Positions 1-10,700 are shown, counted from the first letter of the stretch. The stretch is 36,579 nucleotides of DNA from Chromera velia (GCA_018398765.1 JAHBMJ010000950.1:1-36579); one strand, 5' to 3'. A program made the numbers and translations. Notes: generated by a model not told the origin, from the letters alone.

Positions 1-330
1 ACTGATTCTCTCTGTCCGGCTGGCTGCTCTCACTCGTTCCTGGCTGTGTCTCTCTGTCCGCCTGTCTGCTCTCACTCGCCCCTAACTGATTCTCTCTGTC
101 CGGCTGGCTGCTCTCACTCGTTCCTGGCTGTGTCTTGCTGTCTGCCTGTCTGCTCTCACTCGCCCCTGTCTGACTCTCTCTGTCCGGCTGGCTGTTCTCG
201 CTCGATTCTGACTGTGTCTCTCTGTCTGCCTGTCTGCTCTCCCTCATCCTTATCTGTTTCTCTCCGGCTGCCTGGCTGCTCCCGCTTGCTTCCGACTGTG
301 TCTCGCTTTCCGTCTGCCCGCTCCCGCTGC
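1..330 (-). repeat. 84-bp tandem repeat inside the reverse transcriptase frame
   Basis: About four copies of an 84-bp unit, itself two related 42-bp halves; copies restart near 1, 85 and 169. On the minus strand the unit encodes 28 residues made of two 14-residue halves (SESRQADRETQPGT and SESSQPDRENQLGA), so length changes keep the RT frame open. Confidence 0.85.
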
Positions 331-1636
331 CTCGGAGAGCTCGGACGAGGGGGAGGATGGTGATGGCGTACCCTGCCATCGACATCGGGTCCCCTTGCGT
401 CCATCCCTCTCTGCTGCTGATGGTGGTGGTCCCGTGGGTTCCTCTTAGGAAGAGCTCTGCATCCCTCCTATAGCAGTTGAAGAGGAATGTGGAGGCTCTG
501 GGCCAGAGTATGCGGGCGTTCCACAGCCCCGCTGTGTGATTTGCTGCGTTGAAGGCGTTTTCGGCGTCTATTAGGAGGGTTCCGAATGCCTTCTCGGGGT
601 CGTCGCCAGCTTCCTGTGTGAGGGTCTCCCAGAGCTCCCTCACTGCATGAATCTCCCCTTCCAGGCCTCCTATGAGGCCACTGCACAGCTGATCGGCTCC
701 GCATGCCTTCTGCAGTTCCTCTCTAGTCTCCTTCATCACTGCTTTTCCAAGGAGGCGCCTGATCGCCTCTCCGATTCCTACCGGGCGCACTCCGGGGCAT
801 TTGTCTAGCGCAACCAGTCTGCATGCCATGAGTGCCTTCACCTAGTCCCACTCGAACACCCTCCTCCCCATTTCTGTTGCTAAGTTGGCAAGTTCTTCCC
901 GTAACTCTCTACTCTCTCTCCCTAAGCTTAGGACTGCGGTGCGGAGCTGTGTGCTATCGAATTCAGACGGCCCCGCGCTGCCTTGGAGGCGGCGTGCTAC
1001 TGCAGCGATGTCCTCCTCGGTGATTAGGAGGGGGGTGAAGGTGGGGAGGCCCTCTCTGGGCATCGCTTCTAGTGCTGCTGCTTGGGGTGTTTTTTCGGGG
1101 GAATGTTTGGCTTTTAGGGTCTCTGCTACCTGGTAGGTTTGTCCTCTCTTAGTGAAGGTATTTTCCACATCCAGGACTCCCCCTTTCTCTTGGCTTGTCA
1201 GTATCCGTGTTTCCCTCCTCATCTCCCCTGCCTGGATGAAGTTTCGAAATTTCCTCATCTCGGGGAGGCCCGCTGCCTTCTCGAGTTCTTTCTTTTTTGA
1301 TCGGCTCTCGCTCTCCCCCCTCCTGCTACTGCTGTGGGCTCTTCTGCTAATTTTGGTTGCCTCCTGAAGGAGGGTTTCTCTTCTTTTCTCCCCCTGCTCC
1401 CACAAATCTAGCCTGCTCTCGATGGTCTCCCATACCTTCTTTACCTTTTTGATACGGGGGTCTCTCCGGAGGGTAAGGTTTAGCATCAGCAGGAGCGCTT
1501 CGCTTGGGTTGTCCCCGTTCTTAATCCCTGCAATTAGGGATTGTGTCAGCCATACTAGCCTCCTCCCTGTGCCCCTTTTGGGGAATGCGTACTGCCCGCT
1601 GGGGTGTAGACGTTGTGCACGCCTCCACTCTCTCTC
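1..1636 (-). pseudogene. Reverse transcriptase, interrupted by an in-frame TAG and cut by the window edge
   Basis: The frame is open from 1636 down to a TAG at 844-842 and stays in the same frame from 841 to position 1. The first part is charged and helical, with WETIESRLDLW near 1430. After the TAG come conserved reverse transcriptase blocks: a fingers segment with GVRPVGIGEAIRRLLGK (about 780-730), motif A LLIDAENAFNA (about 570-540) carrying a catalytic Asp, and motif B SREGWTQGDPMSM (about 405-370). Motif C (YADD type) is not reached before the edge. Between motif B and the edge lies a run of 28-residue repeats rich in Ser, Glu, Gln and Arg. The RT assignment rests on these motifs. The TAG could be decay, a sequencing error or read-through, and decay is most likely. 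Confidence 0.85.
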
Positions 1637-1788
1637 CTACCTTCCCTGAGCGAGGGGGGGCTTCCCTCTTGGTTCCCTAGAGGCCCCGTAGGCTGCCTCC
1701 ATGAGGCGGTTGGCCTCCTCTCTTGTCAGGGGGCGCTTCTCCTCCTCGGCCGCTCGTATGCCTGCGTTCGCCTCACTTTCCTTCTCTC

Positions 1789-2725
1789 TCAGTGGTCGAT
1801 CGTGCGGAGCCTCGCATGGGGGGCCCCTTTGGTCTTCTCCTGCTGCTGTTTGGCTGCGCGGGGGGCCTCGGCTGTCTTCTTCTGCTGCTGTTCGGCTGCG
1901 TGGGGAGCCTCGGCCGTCTTCTCTTGCTGCTGTTCAGCTGCGCGGGGGGCCTCGGCCGTCTTTTTCTGCTGCTGTTTGGCTGTGCGGGGGGCCTCGGCCA
2001 TCTTCTCCTGCTGCTGTTTGGCTGTGCGGGGGGCCTCGGCCGCCTTCTCCTGCTGCTGTTTAGCTGTGTAAGGGGCCTTGGCCATCTTTTCCTGCTGCTG
2101 TTTGGCTGCGCGGGAGGCCTCGGTCATCTTCTCTTGCTGCTGTTTGGCTGCGCGGGGGGCCTCTGCCGTCTTCTTCTGCTGCTGTTTGGCTGCGCAGGGG
2201 GCCTCGGCCGTCTTCTCCTGCTGATGTTTGGCCGCGCGGGGGGCCTTGGCCGTCTTCTTCTGCTGCGGCCTCTCGACAGATGCGGTTCACTCTGACTAGC
2301 GCCTCGCCATATGCCTGCCAGGGCCCCCCCCCCTGCTGGCTGCTCCTCCTCACTTTTGTGTGGAGGAAGCGCTGAGAGACATCCGGGCAGAAGTTGCAGA
2401 CCGGACATACAATGACCTTCGCCCCCTTTCCTTGGCTGAAGTGAAAGGTCCATGTGACAGCTTCATGGCCCTCGAGTGGTCTGGCGCCGCCGAAGCGGAG
2501 TTGTTTGAAGAACTCCCGCCCCCTGCTGGTGTCTCCTGTGGGCTGCCAGCCGGGCACTGGCTTCTGTGTGTCTCCATTTCCTCCCCACAGGTGGAGCTCG
2601 ATTTGCTTTTTGCTGACGTTGAGGACCCTTCCTAAGTATTTCCCCCCCCTTTCGTTGGCTCCGGCAGTTACTACTACCACGTCCCTTTCTCGCGGAGGCC
2701 TTTCAGGTGGGGGGTCCTGGCCCAT
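1789..2725 (-). CDS. Gag-like or ORF1-like protein of the retroelement (two overlapping frames)
   Basis: The frame 2725-2060 encodes about 221 residues. The N-terminal part has a compact segment with GGKYLGRVLNVSKKQIELHL and PGWQPTGD, which looks like a small beta-barrel adaptor domain of the kind in some retroelement proteins. A Cys cluster follows (CPVCNFC), then a repetitive tail. From about 2127 to 1789 another minus frame reads the same 42-bp repeats as AAKQQQEKTAEAPR units, so the true frame through the repeats is uncertain. It lies upstream of the RT on the same strand, which supports a retroelement origin. No similarity search was possible and the domain name is inference. Confidence 0.45.
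1838..2265 (-). repeat. 42-bp tandem repeat, about ten copies
   Basis: Units of 42 bp share a core like CTGCTGCTGTTTGGCTGCG followed by GGGGGGCCTCGG. They encode 14-residue units (AAKQQQEKTAEAPR) on the minus strand. The period is a multiple of three. Confidence 0.9.
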
Positions 2726-2743
2726 CGCCGCGGGGAAGAGTGC

Positions 2744-2850
2744 TGCTGCGGAGGAGGAGGAGGAGGAGGAAGAGGAGGAGGAAGAGGAGGAGGAAGAGGA
2801 GGAGGAAGAGGAGGAGGAAGAGAAAGAGGAGGAACTAGCGGAAGAGGAGG
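2744..2850. repeat. GAG/GAA-rich low-complexity tract
   Basis: An almost pure (GAGGAGGAAGAG)n purine tract on the plus strand. The plus strand would read as poly-Glu and the minus strand as Ser/Leu/Pro. It lies in the retroelement and is likely a minisatellite, not a separate gene. Confidence 0.9.
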
Positions 2851-3076
2851 ACGAGGGGTCTGAGCCGCCCCCCTCCCCTTTGTTGCTTTGAGCTTTGTCT
2901 CCGGGTCCGGGGCCCCGGGGCGGGGGAGCGCTTGGCGGTGGAGGGGGGGTGTCTAGTGGAGTGTTGTGGGGGTTCTAACATGTTCTTACGCCAGGGGGGT
3001 AGGCTCGGGTGTCTGCTGAAGCTTGAAGGGGGCAGATGTGACCGTTTGTGCTGCACGGTCTCCCTTGCCAGATACA

Positions 3077-4021
3077 TTAGCACGAGGTACACCTTCCCCC
3101 CAACCTATGGCATGCACAGCATTCGCTCGCCCTTGCCTCTTGCGAGTTCTTGAGTGGGAGGGTGGGTGTTTTGGTGCTGTGTCTGGCTGTTGTGTCTTCA
3201 TCTTCGCTGTCCAAATGCTCTGAGTCCACCAGATCAGGGGGTTTGTCATCTTCTTCCTCTTGCTCCCTTTCCTCGCCGCCCCGTCTCTCCTTCCATGTCC
3301 TTTTAAGGCGCCTCTCGCGGACTCTCTTGTCCGCTACCCATTTACACCTCTCAAGGGGGTCCGTTAGGGCTTTGTCCGGCACTCCCAGGTACCCCTTTGG
3401 GGGGGTGGGGGTCTCGGCTGGTGTATCGCTGAGGCTTTTGGGGGCTTGCGTGTGTGTGTGTGTATGTGTATGGGGTTGTATATGTGGGGTGAGTGTCTGC
3501 GGGGGTGCTGGTGGTTGGAATGCGGCTGCCTCTGGGGGGTTGCTGAGGCTTTCTGGGGTCTGTGGGTGTATGTGCGTGTGTGTGTATGTGTGTATATGCG
3601 GGGTGGGTCTTTGCAGGGGTTCTGGTGGTTGGAAGGGGGCTGCCTCCGGGGTGTTGCTGAGGCTTTCTGGGGTCTGTGGGTGGGTGTGCTTGTGTGTGTG
3701 TGTATGTGGGGTAGGTGGCTTTGGGGGTTCTGGTGGTTGGAGGGGGGCTGCCTTTGGGGTGTCGCTGCGGCTTTCTGGGGTCTGTGGGTGTATATGCATG
3801 TATGCGGGGTGGGTGGCTTCGGGAGTTCTAGTGGTTGGAAGGGGGCTGCCTCTGGGGTGTCGCTGAGGCTTTCTGGGGTCTATGGGTGTGTTTGCGTGTG
3901 TGTGTGTATGTATATGGGGTGGGTGGCTTTGGGGGTTCTGGTGGTTGGAGGGGGGCTGCCTCTGGGGTGTTGCTGAGGCTTTCTGGGGTCTGTGGGTGTG
4001 TGTGTGTGTGTGTGTGTGCAT
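3077..4021 (-). CDS. Gag-like N-terminal region with long tandem repeats
   Basis: A minus-strand frame of about 314 residues. The first two thirds are repeats of a His/Thr run (from CA dinucleotides) alternating with PQTPESLSNTPEAAPFQPPE-like segments. The last third is not repetitive: GYLGVPDKALTDPLERCKWV, then a Lys/Arg/Glu-rich stretch and an acidic DSEHLDSEDEDT segment. That non-repetitive part is the best evidence that something was encoded here. It stands upstream of the other gag-like frame and the RT on the same strand. Start, frame shifts and function are unknown; it may be a decayed ORF1. Confidence 0.4.
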   Translation of the reverse strand: MHTHTHTHTHRPQKASATPQRQPPSNHQNPQSHPPHIHTHTHANTPIDPRKPQRHPRGSPLPTTRTPEATHPAYMHIHPQTPESRSDTPKAAPLQPPEPPKPPTPHTHTHKHTHPQTPESLSNTPEAAPFQPPEPLQRPTPHIHTYTHTHIHPQTPESLSNPPEAAAFQPPAPPQTLTPHIQPHTHTHTHTQAPKSLSDTPAETPTPPKGYLGVPDKALTDPLERCKWVADKRVRERRLKRTWKERRGGEEREQEEEDDKPPDLVDSEHLDSEDEDTTARHSTKTPTLPLKNSQEARASECCACHRLGGRCTSC

Positions 4022-4140
4022 GTATGCGGGGTGGGTGGCTTCGGATGTTCTGGTGGTTGGAAGGAGGCTGTCTCAGATGTGTCGCTGAGGCTTTCTGGGG
4101 TCTGTAGGTGTATGTGCTTGTGTGTGTATGTGGGTAGGAT
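3420..4140. repeat. Tandem repeat of about 110 bp with embedded GT runs, about six copies
   Basis: Each unit has a conserved block (TTCTGGTGGTTGGA, GGGGCTGCCTC, GCTGAGGCTTTCTGGGGTCT) followed by a variable GTGTGT run. Copies of the block start near 3508, 3619, 3728, 3827, 3936 and 4047. Confidence 0.9.
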
Positions 4141-4699
4141 GGGTTTCTTTGGGGGTGCCGCCGCCGCCGCTGCGGCGGCCGGTTGGAAAGGGGCTGCATC
4201 AGGGTTCAGTGAGGAGCACGTCGGGGACTGGGTGGAGGGCATGTTGCGGGAGGGGGGGGGGTTTGCTGTCTGTGCAAGTGCGGGATGGGGTGAGGTCCTC
4301 ATAGGGGTGGGGTTAGGGAGGAGTCCTGGGTCCAGACTGAGTGTTCGCAGGGCGGGCAGCTGTAGTGGGGGGGCATTGTAGATGGTGGTGCTCGGTGGTG
4401 GGAGGCGGCGGTGGGGGTGTGTATGAGGGGGGAAGGCGAAGGGGCAGCATCTGGTGGTCCTGCGGTCTTCCAGTTCGTTAAAGTCTCTGTCGTCCCATAG
4501 GTCTCTTTCCTCGGGGAGGGGGGAAAGGGGTCAGAGGGGGAGAGGGTCTAAGTTTTGTTTGGGGACGCTCGCTTTATCAAATCTCCATCTTCTGGGTGGT
4601 GGTGGGGTTGGGGGGGTCCTGGTGAGTTGTGAGGAAGGCGTGACGGTGCCTATGTGAAAACGTTCTGGTGTGTGGTTGGGGAATGCGGGGGGCCGCGGT

Positions 4700-5835
4700 T
4701 GGAGTTGGGTGTGGGTGTGTCTTTGGATGGGTGTGAGGGGACCTTCCCCCGTCTGCCCGGGAGAGGTTATCCAGGCTCTGTTGCTACCATATAAGGAGGT
4801 AACTCCTCTTCTCCTAAGTGAGCGTACTTAGTTTGGTTAGATCTCTACTACGGAAAGTCTGTCAGTTCAAGGTTCACTTCCAAACTGCTTCTAGAAGCTT
4901 TGCAAGCAACTGTTGTTTACTCAATCCAGGCTATACACAGCTAATTGAATTAATTCTATTTTATTTCTATTTTATTCAATTCTCTTCTAATACAAACTGG
5001 TATGGCGGCGCCTCCATGAGCCTGCGTGTATGTGTTGGTCTCTGAGCTGCGGGCATCCTGTGCAGTGGCAGTGTGCGTTAGTTCGGCTCACCCCGGGATT
5101 GGCCGGTCCTGTGGCTCGCCTCACTATGTTACGCTTTTATTATTGTGGATCTTAAAGTATCCCACAATGATCTAATAGTCTTTTTATATAAAATTCGAGG
5201 TGTTTAGGGGTTTAAAACTCTCTAATAAATAGTTGATAAATAAAAATAGACCTGTGTTGGTACTCAAACTGTTTTTATAATTCTAGTTATAGCGCTAGCC
5301 AGCGCTAGTCATAATCATAAAATGGGACTTTAGCTACTACCCTGGCTACTGCCAGTAGTAAAAAACACGTACTTACTCAACATTGAGTTAGCAGCACTGT
5401 CAGCAGTTAATGCTAGTTATAAATTAACTTATAATAGTAATGTTGGCCTAAAATCAGGAAAACCTTGAGGTCTTCTTCTAAAAAAAGATGTACAGTGGTA
5501 TCAGTGGAACTAATATGCATGCACTCAGCGCTAGGCCCAGGAGGTTTAGAGAGAATCTATTTTTAGGCTGCTGAGAGCCTAGTTGAGAGCACCGGCTCAC
5601 CGAAAACATAAATTTTATCATACCATTATCCGATTCTGTCCCATCATATCTCCCAAAGTGATTTAGTAGGTGATTCAGTGTAATTCAGTGTAGACAAAAG
5701 AAGATCATCATTGATCATTATCATGAATCCATTCATAGTTTTGTGTTTCAGAGAGCCACCTGCAGCCAACTCGACCGTGGATGGAAGACACTTTTTTTTT
5801 GTCTACATTTTAAATTGTGTGCATTTTCTTTTTCT
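4700..5835. other. Gene-free stretch
   Basis: No convincing coding frame. From about 5100 the DNA becomes AT-rich with many stops. 4700-5100 may be the leader of the minus-strand retroelement, but no promoter or LTR end could be recognised. Confidence 0.5.
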
Positions 5836-6237
5836 TATACCGCATTCGGCTGAAATTTGCACAGCGCACTTGATTCAGATTAATTTCGGACGAAAAAAAA
5901 AAGAGTTTTGAAATGTATGCTGGGGGCCCCCAACATGTTGGGGAAGGGGCCCCGGCACTCCACTTGCATGCCCAACGACTTTCCGGGGCCCGATTCAATT
6001 TGTTTGAAATTCAGATTCACATTTGACGAAATTCAGTCTGTCAGATCTGAATCTAAATTTCGAACAAATTGAATCGGGCCCCAGAAAGTCGTTAAGCGTG
6101 GAAATGGAGTGCCAGGGCCCCTTCCCCAACATGTTGGGGGCCCCCAGCATGCATTTGAAAACTTTTTTTTTTTTAAAAAAATAAATTCCAAATCGCATTC
6201 TGTAACGAAATTGCAAAATTCAAGTGTATGCGGTATA
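5836..6237. mobile_element. Palindromic MITE-like foldback element
   Basis: The two halves are imperfect reverse complements almost to the centre. The ends are TATACCGCAT (5836) and ATGCGGTATA (to 6237). Inner matches include CAACATGTTGGGG with GGGGGCCCCC blocks (about 5923-5955 and 6118-6150), the GGGGCCCGATTCAATTTGTT block (about 5985-6005 and 6065-6082), and A/T runs near 5890 and 6170. There is no coding capacity. A four-base flanking repeat TTCT is possible, but the exact end is ambiguous. Confidence 0.85.
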
Positions 6238-6690
6238 GTTCTGAAATGAGTAGTCTTGGTCAATCATTGAGAGACTTCCATGCCATACTGTGCAGAGACC
6301 ACCATACATTCAACATGCCTTTAAAGCCCCATACGGGCCTGAGCGCCCCGGCGGGGAACAGAAGAAAAACCGAAGGAGCGATGTACGGAAAAGTATTTTC
6401 ATGGAAAGGAAAAGGCCAGGAAAAACAGAGAGGGAAGGGGAAGGGAAAAAAGCCCGGGAGAAAAAGAGGGGAAGGAGAATGATTCGAACATGTGTGGGAA
6501 GACAAAGGGGGGAAAAGGAAGGAAAGGCGCAGTCATTGTGCGTCACTGTGAGGGAAGAAGGGAGTCCAACGGCCGGGGGGGTGGCCAGGAATGGAAGAAA
6601 TTAGCTGTATCAAATGTAAATTAAGGTAAATCTGTTACTTGCCAGTGAGGAAAGACGGGAATAATAGAAAAACGTTGACTTCTTTGGCCG
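6238..6690. other. Purine-rich gene-free stretch
   Basis: From about 6360 to 6600 the plus strand is strongly A/G-rich (AGGGAAGGGGAAGGG type). No supported gene was found. Confidence 0.4.
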
Positions 6691-7275
6691 AGTCCGCGCC
6701 CGATCTGGGACAAGTTGAGAGGAGCCGCACACAATACTTCTCCACAGACAGCTTCATTGAAGGGTGAAGTAAGAAGGGAGGTCAATGCCGAACTCACTAA
6801 AGAGATATTATGCAGGAGACAGTCTAGGAGAAGACCGGACGGCTTATGAACAGAAGCCAAGCCAACTTTTGAGCCCCAGGATGAGGAAAAAAAGCGGCGC
6901 AGTTGAGCAGGTGTTCTGATTGATGTTTTTCATGATCGAGAATTTGTAAAGTGCCAAGTGGCGCCGAATGGGCAGCTGTTTTGTAACATTCTTGCGTGAA
7001 GCGTTCCTGCAGAAGGCGCGTCCCTACAGCATCCGTGACCCCTCGGCAGGATGCAGCCCAAAACTCTACGAAATCGGGCCGTTGTGCTTAACTTCCAGAT
7101 CAGCAGGGCGGCCCAGGATGCCGTGCGTTGAAGTATATATATATACGCTGAAGCAAGCTGAAATTGCGCGACTGTGTTTACTATTCTTGACTCGATGCGA
7201 CACACTTGTTACTCTTATATACGTAGGCAACCACTGAAGAAAAGGGGGCATGGGCAAAGCGCTGTTGAGACAATC
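6690..7275 (+). pseudogene. Decayed partial copy of the CPW-WPC gene (exons 3 to 6)
   Basis: This stretch aligns by eye with 8180-8870 of the intact gene. Shared blocks include GGGACAAGTT, GAAGCCAAGCCA against GGAGCCAAGCCA, CATGATCGAGAATTTGT, CGCCGAATGGGCAGCTG, CCCTACAGCATCCGTGACC and GGCAACCACTGAAGAAAA. The equivalents of exons 3, 4, 5 and the start of 6 occur in order. Frameshifts and stops destroy the frame; one example is TGA in place of CGC just after the AWAKRC match. The exon 3 donor is kept as GT and the acceptor before exon 5 is TAG in place of CAG. The copy also lacks the intron between exons 5 and 6 (7244-7248). It is a tandem duplicate directly upstream of the live gene. Confidence 0.85.
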
Positions 7276-7443
7276 ATGCGTATACAAAATCCAACTGGTT
7301 AATTCTCGTACCAGTACATTCATGCAATATATATTCATGCAGTAGACCATGCATGTGTTGCACGGTGTGTTGCAGCGTGTTGCAGATTGTTGAAGTGGGT
7401 GTTGCAGTGTTGTTGGATGCAAATCAACTTTCAGTTCTATCGA

Positions 7444-7478
7444 ATATCGATATCGATATCGATATCGATATCGATATA
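7444..7478. repeat. (CGATAT)n microsatellite
   Basis: Six or so uninterrupted ATCGAT/CGATAT units about 250 bases upstream of the CPW-WPC start codon. The flanks 7276-7443 and 7479-7724 contain no recognised gene and probably hold the promoter and leader. Confidence 0.95.
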
Positions 7479-7724
7479 TTATTCTTCAAACAATGATCTT
7501 CAAACCCACTGTGTCACTGAGCTGTCGACTAACCATATCGACATGAAGACCGTGAGGAAGATTGGAGGGACAGACTATCGAAGGTCATCCATTTCGCAGA
7601 GACTTTGCGAGGGCAGTCGAAAGATTTCTGAAGTGGTCCTGGGAGAGAAGTGGTCCACCGAAAACATACCCACGGGGTCTTCGGCCCTCGCATTGATCCC
7701 TTGAAGTTGAGAGGCTGACAGCTC

Positions 7725-10700
7725 ATGAATTCGACAATCCTAATCTCGGTTCTTCTGGGGGTTCTTCTGGCGAAAGCGGCCCCGCCGCTTTCGTTTCACC
7801 CTCCACCCGAGGAACCGTCTTTTGGCGGGGCTCGCGCCTCTCCAAGCTTGAAAGCTTTGAAGCGGACATCCATTTCCGACCGCACCGTCGAAACAAAGCA
7901 AGAAGCGGAAGCAACTCGTGATGTCGAGGCCTTGAAGGTACGGATGGTAGAGCGCCTCTAAGACCTTTGCCCTGCGGACCTTCAATGGCGGAAACGATTC
8001 TGCCTCTCTCTGCAGACCACAGAAAAGGCTGTTGAGGGGCAGATCGGAAACGAAGTCCCTCCGAAGCCCATGGGAGCCTCTGAAGGTACCTGTTCTCTCC
8101 CAGAAGAGCCTTAGAAGCTGGACGCGTTGCGCTTCTGCTAGAGCGTGCACGTGACTTTGCTCTTATGTGCAGAGAAGGACGTCCCTTTTTGGGTACGACC
8201 GACACGGGACAAGTTCAAAAGAGCTGGCCAAGATTTCTCCGCTGCCAATCCCAAGACTGAAGTAGAGAGAGAAGTTGATGCAGAACTGACAGCAGAGATA
8301 GAAGACAGTTCTCGAACGGGAGCCAAGCCAGCTTCTATTGAGCCCAAGGACGAGGAGGAAATGCAGCGCATTCGAGCAGGTGTGCTGATTCATGTTGCTC
8401 GTGATCGAGAATTTGTCGAAGCACAGCAGCACGAAGTGCCGGCTGGCGCCGAGTGGGCAGCTGCTTTGCAACATTCTTGTGCGATGCGCCCCTGCAGACG
8501 CGGTTGGACAGCAGAAGGAATGTCCCTACAACATCCGTGACTACTCGGCACGATGCAGTCAAAACTTCTATGAAGTGGGGCCATTCTGTCTTCCGGATGA
8601 GCAGTACGACGGCCCTTGCAAAGGAAAGGCTGCAAAGGGGCTCAATGTGGTACGCGCGAGCGAATTGAAGTTACGCGGCTGTGCTTCTGGCTGTCGATTC
8701 TCTATGCCGCACCGTTCTTACTTTTCTGCAGGCAACCACTGAAGAAAAACAGGTGCGCCCCTTGAGCTTCTGGGTGTAGGTGATAGAACCAGAAGGGACG
8801 CAGAAAAGAAGTAACCAGAAGGGCGTATTTTTTCTGCAGGCTTGGGCAAAGAAATGTCGCGACAACTATCCGTACGTCAATTGCGCGCAAGGCCGAGCTT
8901 TGAGACATGGATCGTGCACTGTTTTGGAATCAGTTCTTCCCTTCTTACTTCAGCTGTCTCCCTAAATCGTGCGAGACCGACTACCTCAAGCTCTGTCCCG
9001 CGGGGTGGACCAGATTGCCCAACGGGCTCTGTCGAATGCCCAACGAAGCGGAAGTTCCAGAGGTACGGTGAGACGCACTCAAGGTTTCAGATCCAGCTGC
9101 GCACGTTTTCGCACAGAAGCCTCTCTGTCAATTCAACTGCAGGACTTTGAGGAGAACGGTTGCAAGCGCGAGGCCTCTTTTGGGGCCTTCAAAATCGAAG
9201 GTTCGTCCAAATGCGAAGGCAGATCATTGCAAGATGTTGTGTACTTCGAGTCGCTTGCCTTTAGTCACTGGCAACCTTTTTTGTTCGCAGACAAACAAGC
9301 TTACGAATCAAGATGCAGCGTGCGATGGCCCTGCAAGGAGGACGTCTGCCAGCCCGACTACAGCAGAGCTTGTCCTGACGACTGGATTCACGGTCGGTCA
9401 AGGAGCTGGAGTTGTGCGCAAAGGTGGTGGTTCTGTGAGATCGCAAAAAGTCGCCCTCCTTCTTCTCCTCTGCAGAAGGCAATTTCATTTGCAGAGCGCC
9501 TGAATACTACAGCGGACCTTGTCCCAAGCACGCGAACCTCACTGACTACATTGAACGCGATGAGCTGAAGATGGACTTCGAGTTTGTTTGCCTTGTGGAC
9601 TGGTGGGTTGTCACCTGCCGTTTGCTTTCGCAATCCATTTGCATTTTCTTGTGCATTTTTGCGAGCTTTCGATCGTTGTCTCTCTTTCTGCCCTCTTCTC
9701 AGGCCCTGTAAGCAGGCTTGTGATCGAAATTTTGAGGCTCAGTGTCCCCTTGGATGGATGCTCCTCGAAGACCAGACCTGTCTCGCCCCTCCTGCGTACA
9801 TCGGTGAGGAGCCTCCCAGCACTCTGATATCTTTGCAGTGACTGCTGATGTCCAGAAATGGGTGTTCGATTTCTTTGTCATCTCATTGATTGAGTGCAGA
9901 GCCGGGACGGTCCTCTTGCAAGAGAAGAGTCGGGTTTGTAGGATTGGTCAGCAAGCGAGAAATCTTCACTCACTGATTTTGCTCTACCCTCCTTCACTTC
10001 TTCCTTTCTTCGTTTTGTTGCTTGCAGGACGCGTCCCAAAGGGCGGCATTCGCGGTGATTACGTGCCCATCTTGCTTTGACAGAAACCAAACGAGTTCCT
10101 GAGTGACTCATGCAATCTTGGCTTGACCCTGAGTGCCATGCAGACCGAATGTAATCTTGACTACCCGTGCCTCTCGAGAGACGAATGCAAAAGAGACTAT
10201 TCAAGCCGATGTCCCATCGGCTGGACTGACGAGGGTCGGCTTGACGGCTGCAGCGTTGAGTCGCAAACTGACTGACGAAGTGACAAAGTCATTGACTGTC
10301 CGGAGGACTGTGCCTCCAACTGTCGCAGGTGACGGGTTCAGCTGCATGGCCCCCCTTCACTACAGGGGACCCTGCCCCCAAGTGCTGGCCTTCGGTGAAC
10401 TGAGTGATAAGGTATTTCGACTGGCTTTGGACATCAACCTTTCTCACACGCTGTGTGAAGCCAGATTTTTCACGTCGTGCCTCCCCCCCTCTCTCCTGCG
10501 CAGGGGAAAAAGGAGCTGGAAGATCGGTGCAACCTCGAGTACCCTTGTGAAAACGAATACAAGTACTCCCTCTCCCGAATGCACTCTCGGGAAGGTTCCA
10601 TTCCGATTGATTGGCGACGGCCGCCTCCGCAGGCGGGCTACAATGTGTCCGAAGGCAAGCTACAGAAGGGACCCGGCTATAAAGTGCCTTCCAAGTTTTC

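Larger units (their letters stand above)
1..4700 (-). mobile_element. Partial retroelement (gag-like region plus reverse transcriptase)
   Basis: Read on the minus strand, this stretch holds repeat-rich gag-like frames (about 4021 to 1789) followed by a reverse transcriptase (1636 to the window edge). The order gag then RT and the shared strand suggest one element. The right limit near 4700 is only where coding-like composition ends, and no LTR or poly-A tail was seen. Stops at 1637-1639 and 842-844 and frame changes in the gag-like part show that the copy is decayed or misread in places. The class (non-LTR, DIRS-like or other) cannot be settled without the part beyond position 1. Confidence 0.75.

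Noticed and set aside
1838-2265. Regular 42-bp repeats considered as a CRISPR array
   Set aside because: There are no unique spacers. The units are head-to-tail coding repeats in a eukaryotic retroelement.
2454-2891. Plus-strand frame with a poly-Glu run
   Set aside because: It is the plus-strand reading of a GAG/GAA purine tract inside the retroelement, with no domain outside the run.
3150-4381. Plus-strand Cys/Val/Gly-rich frames
   Set aside because: They are antisense shadows of the 110-bp repeats in the minus-strand gag-like region and have no independent motifs.
9838-9875. Alternative exon VTADVQKWVFDFF in the CPW-WPC gene
   Set aside because: It would leave an intron of only 24 bases before the next acceptor. 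The chosen exon at 9900-9946 also gives the expected Cys-Lys-Arg pattern of the module.
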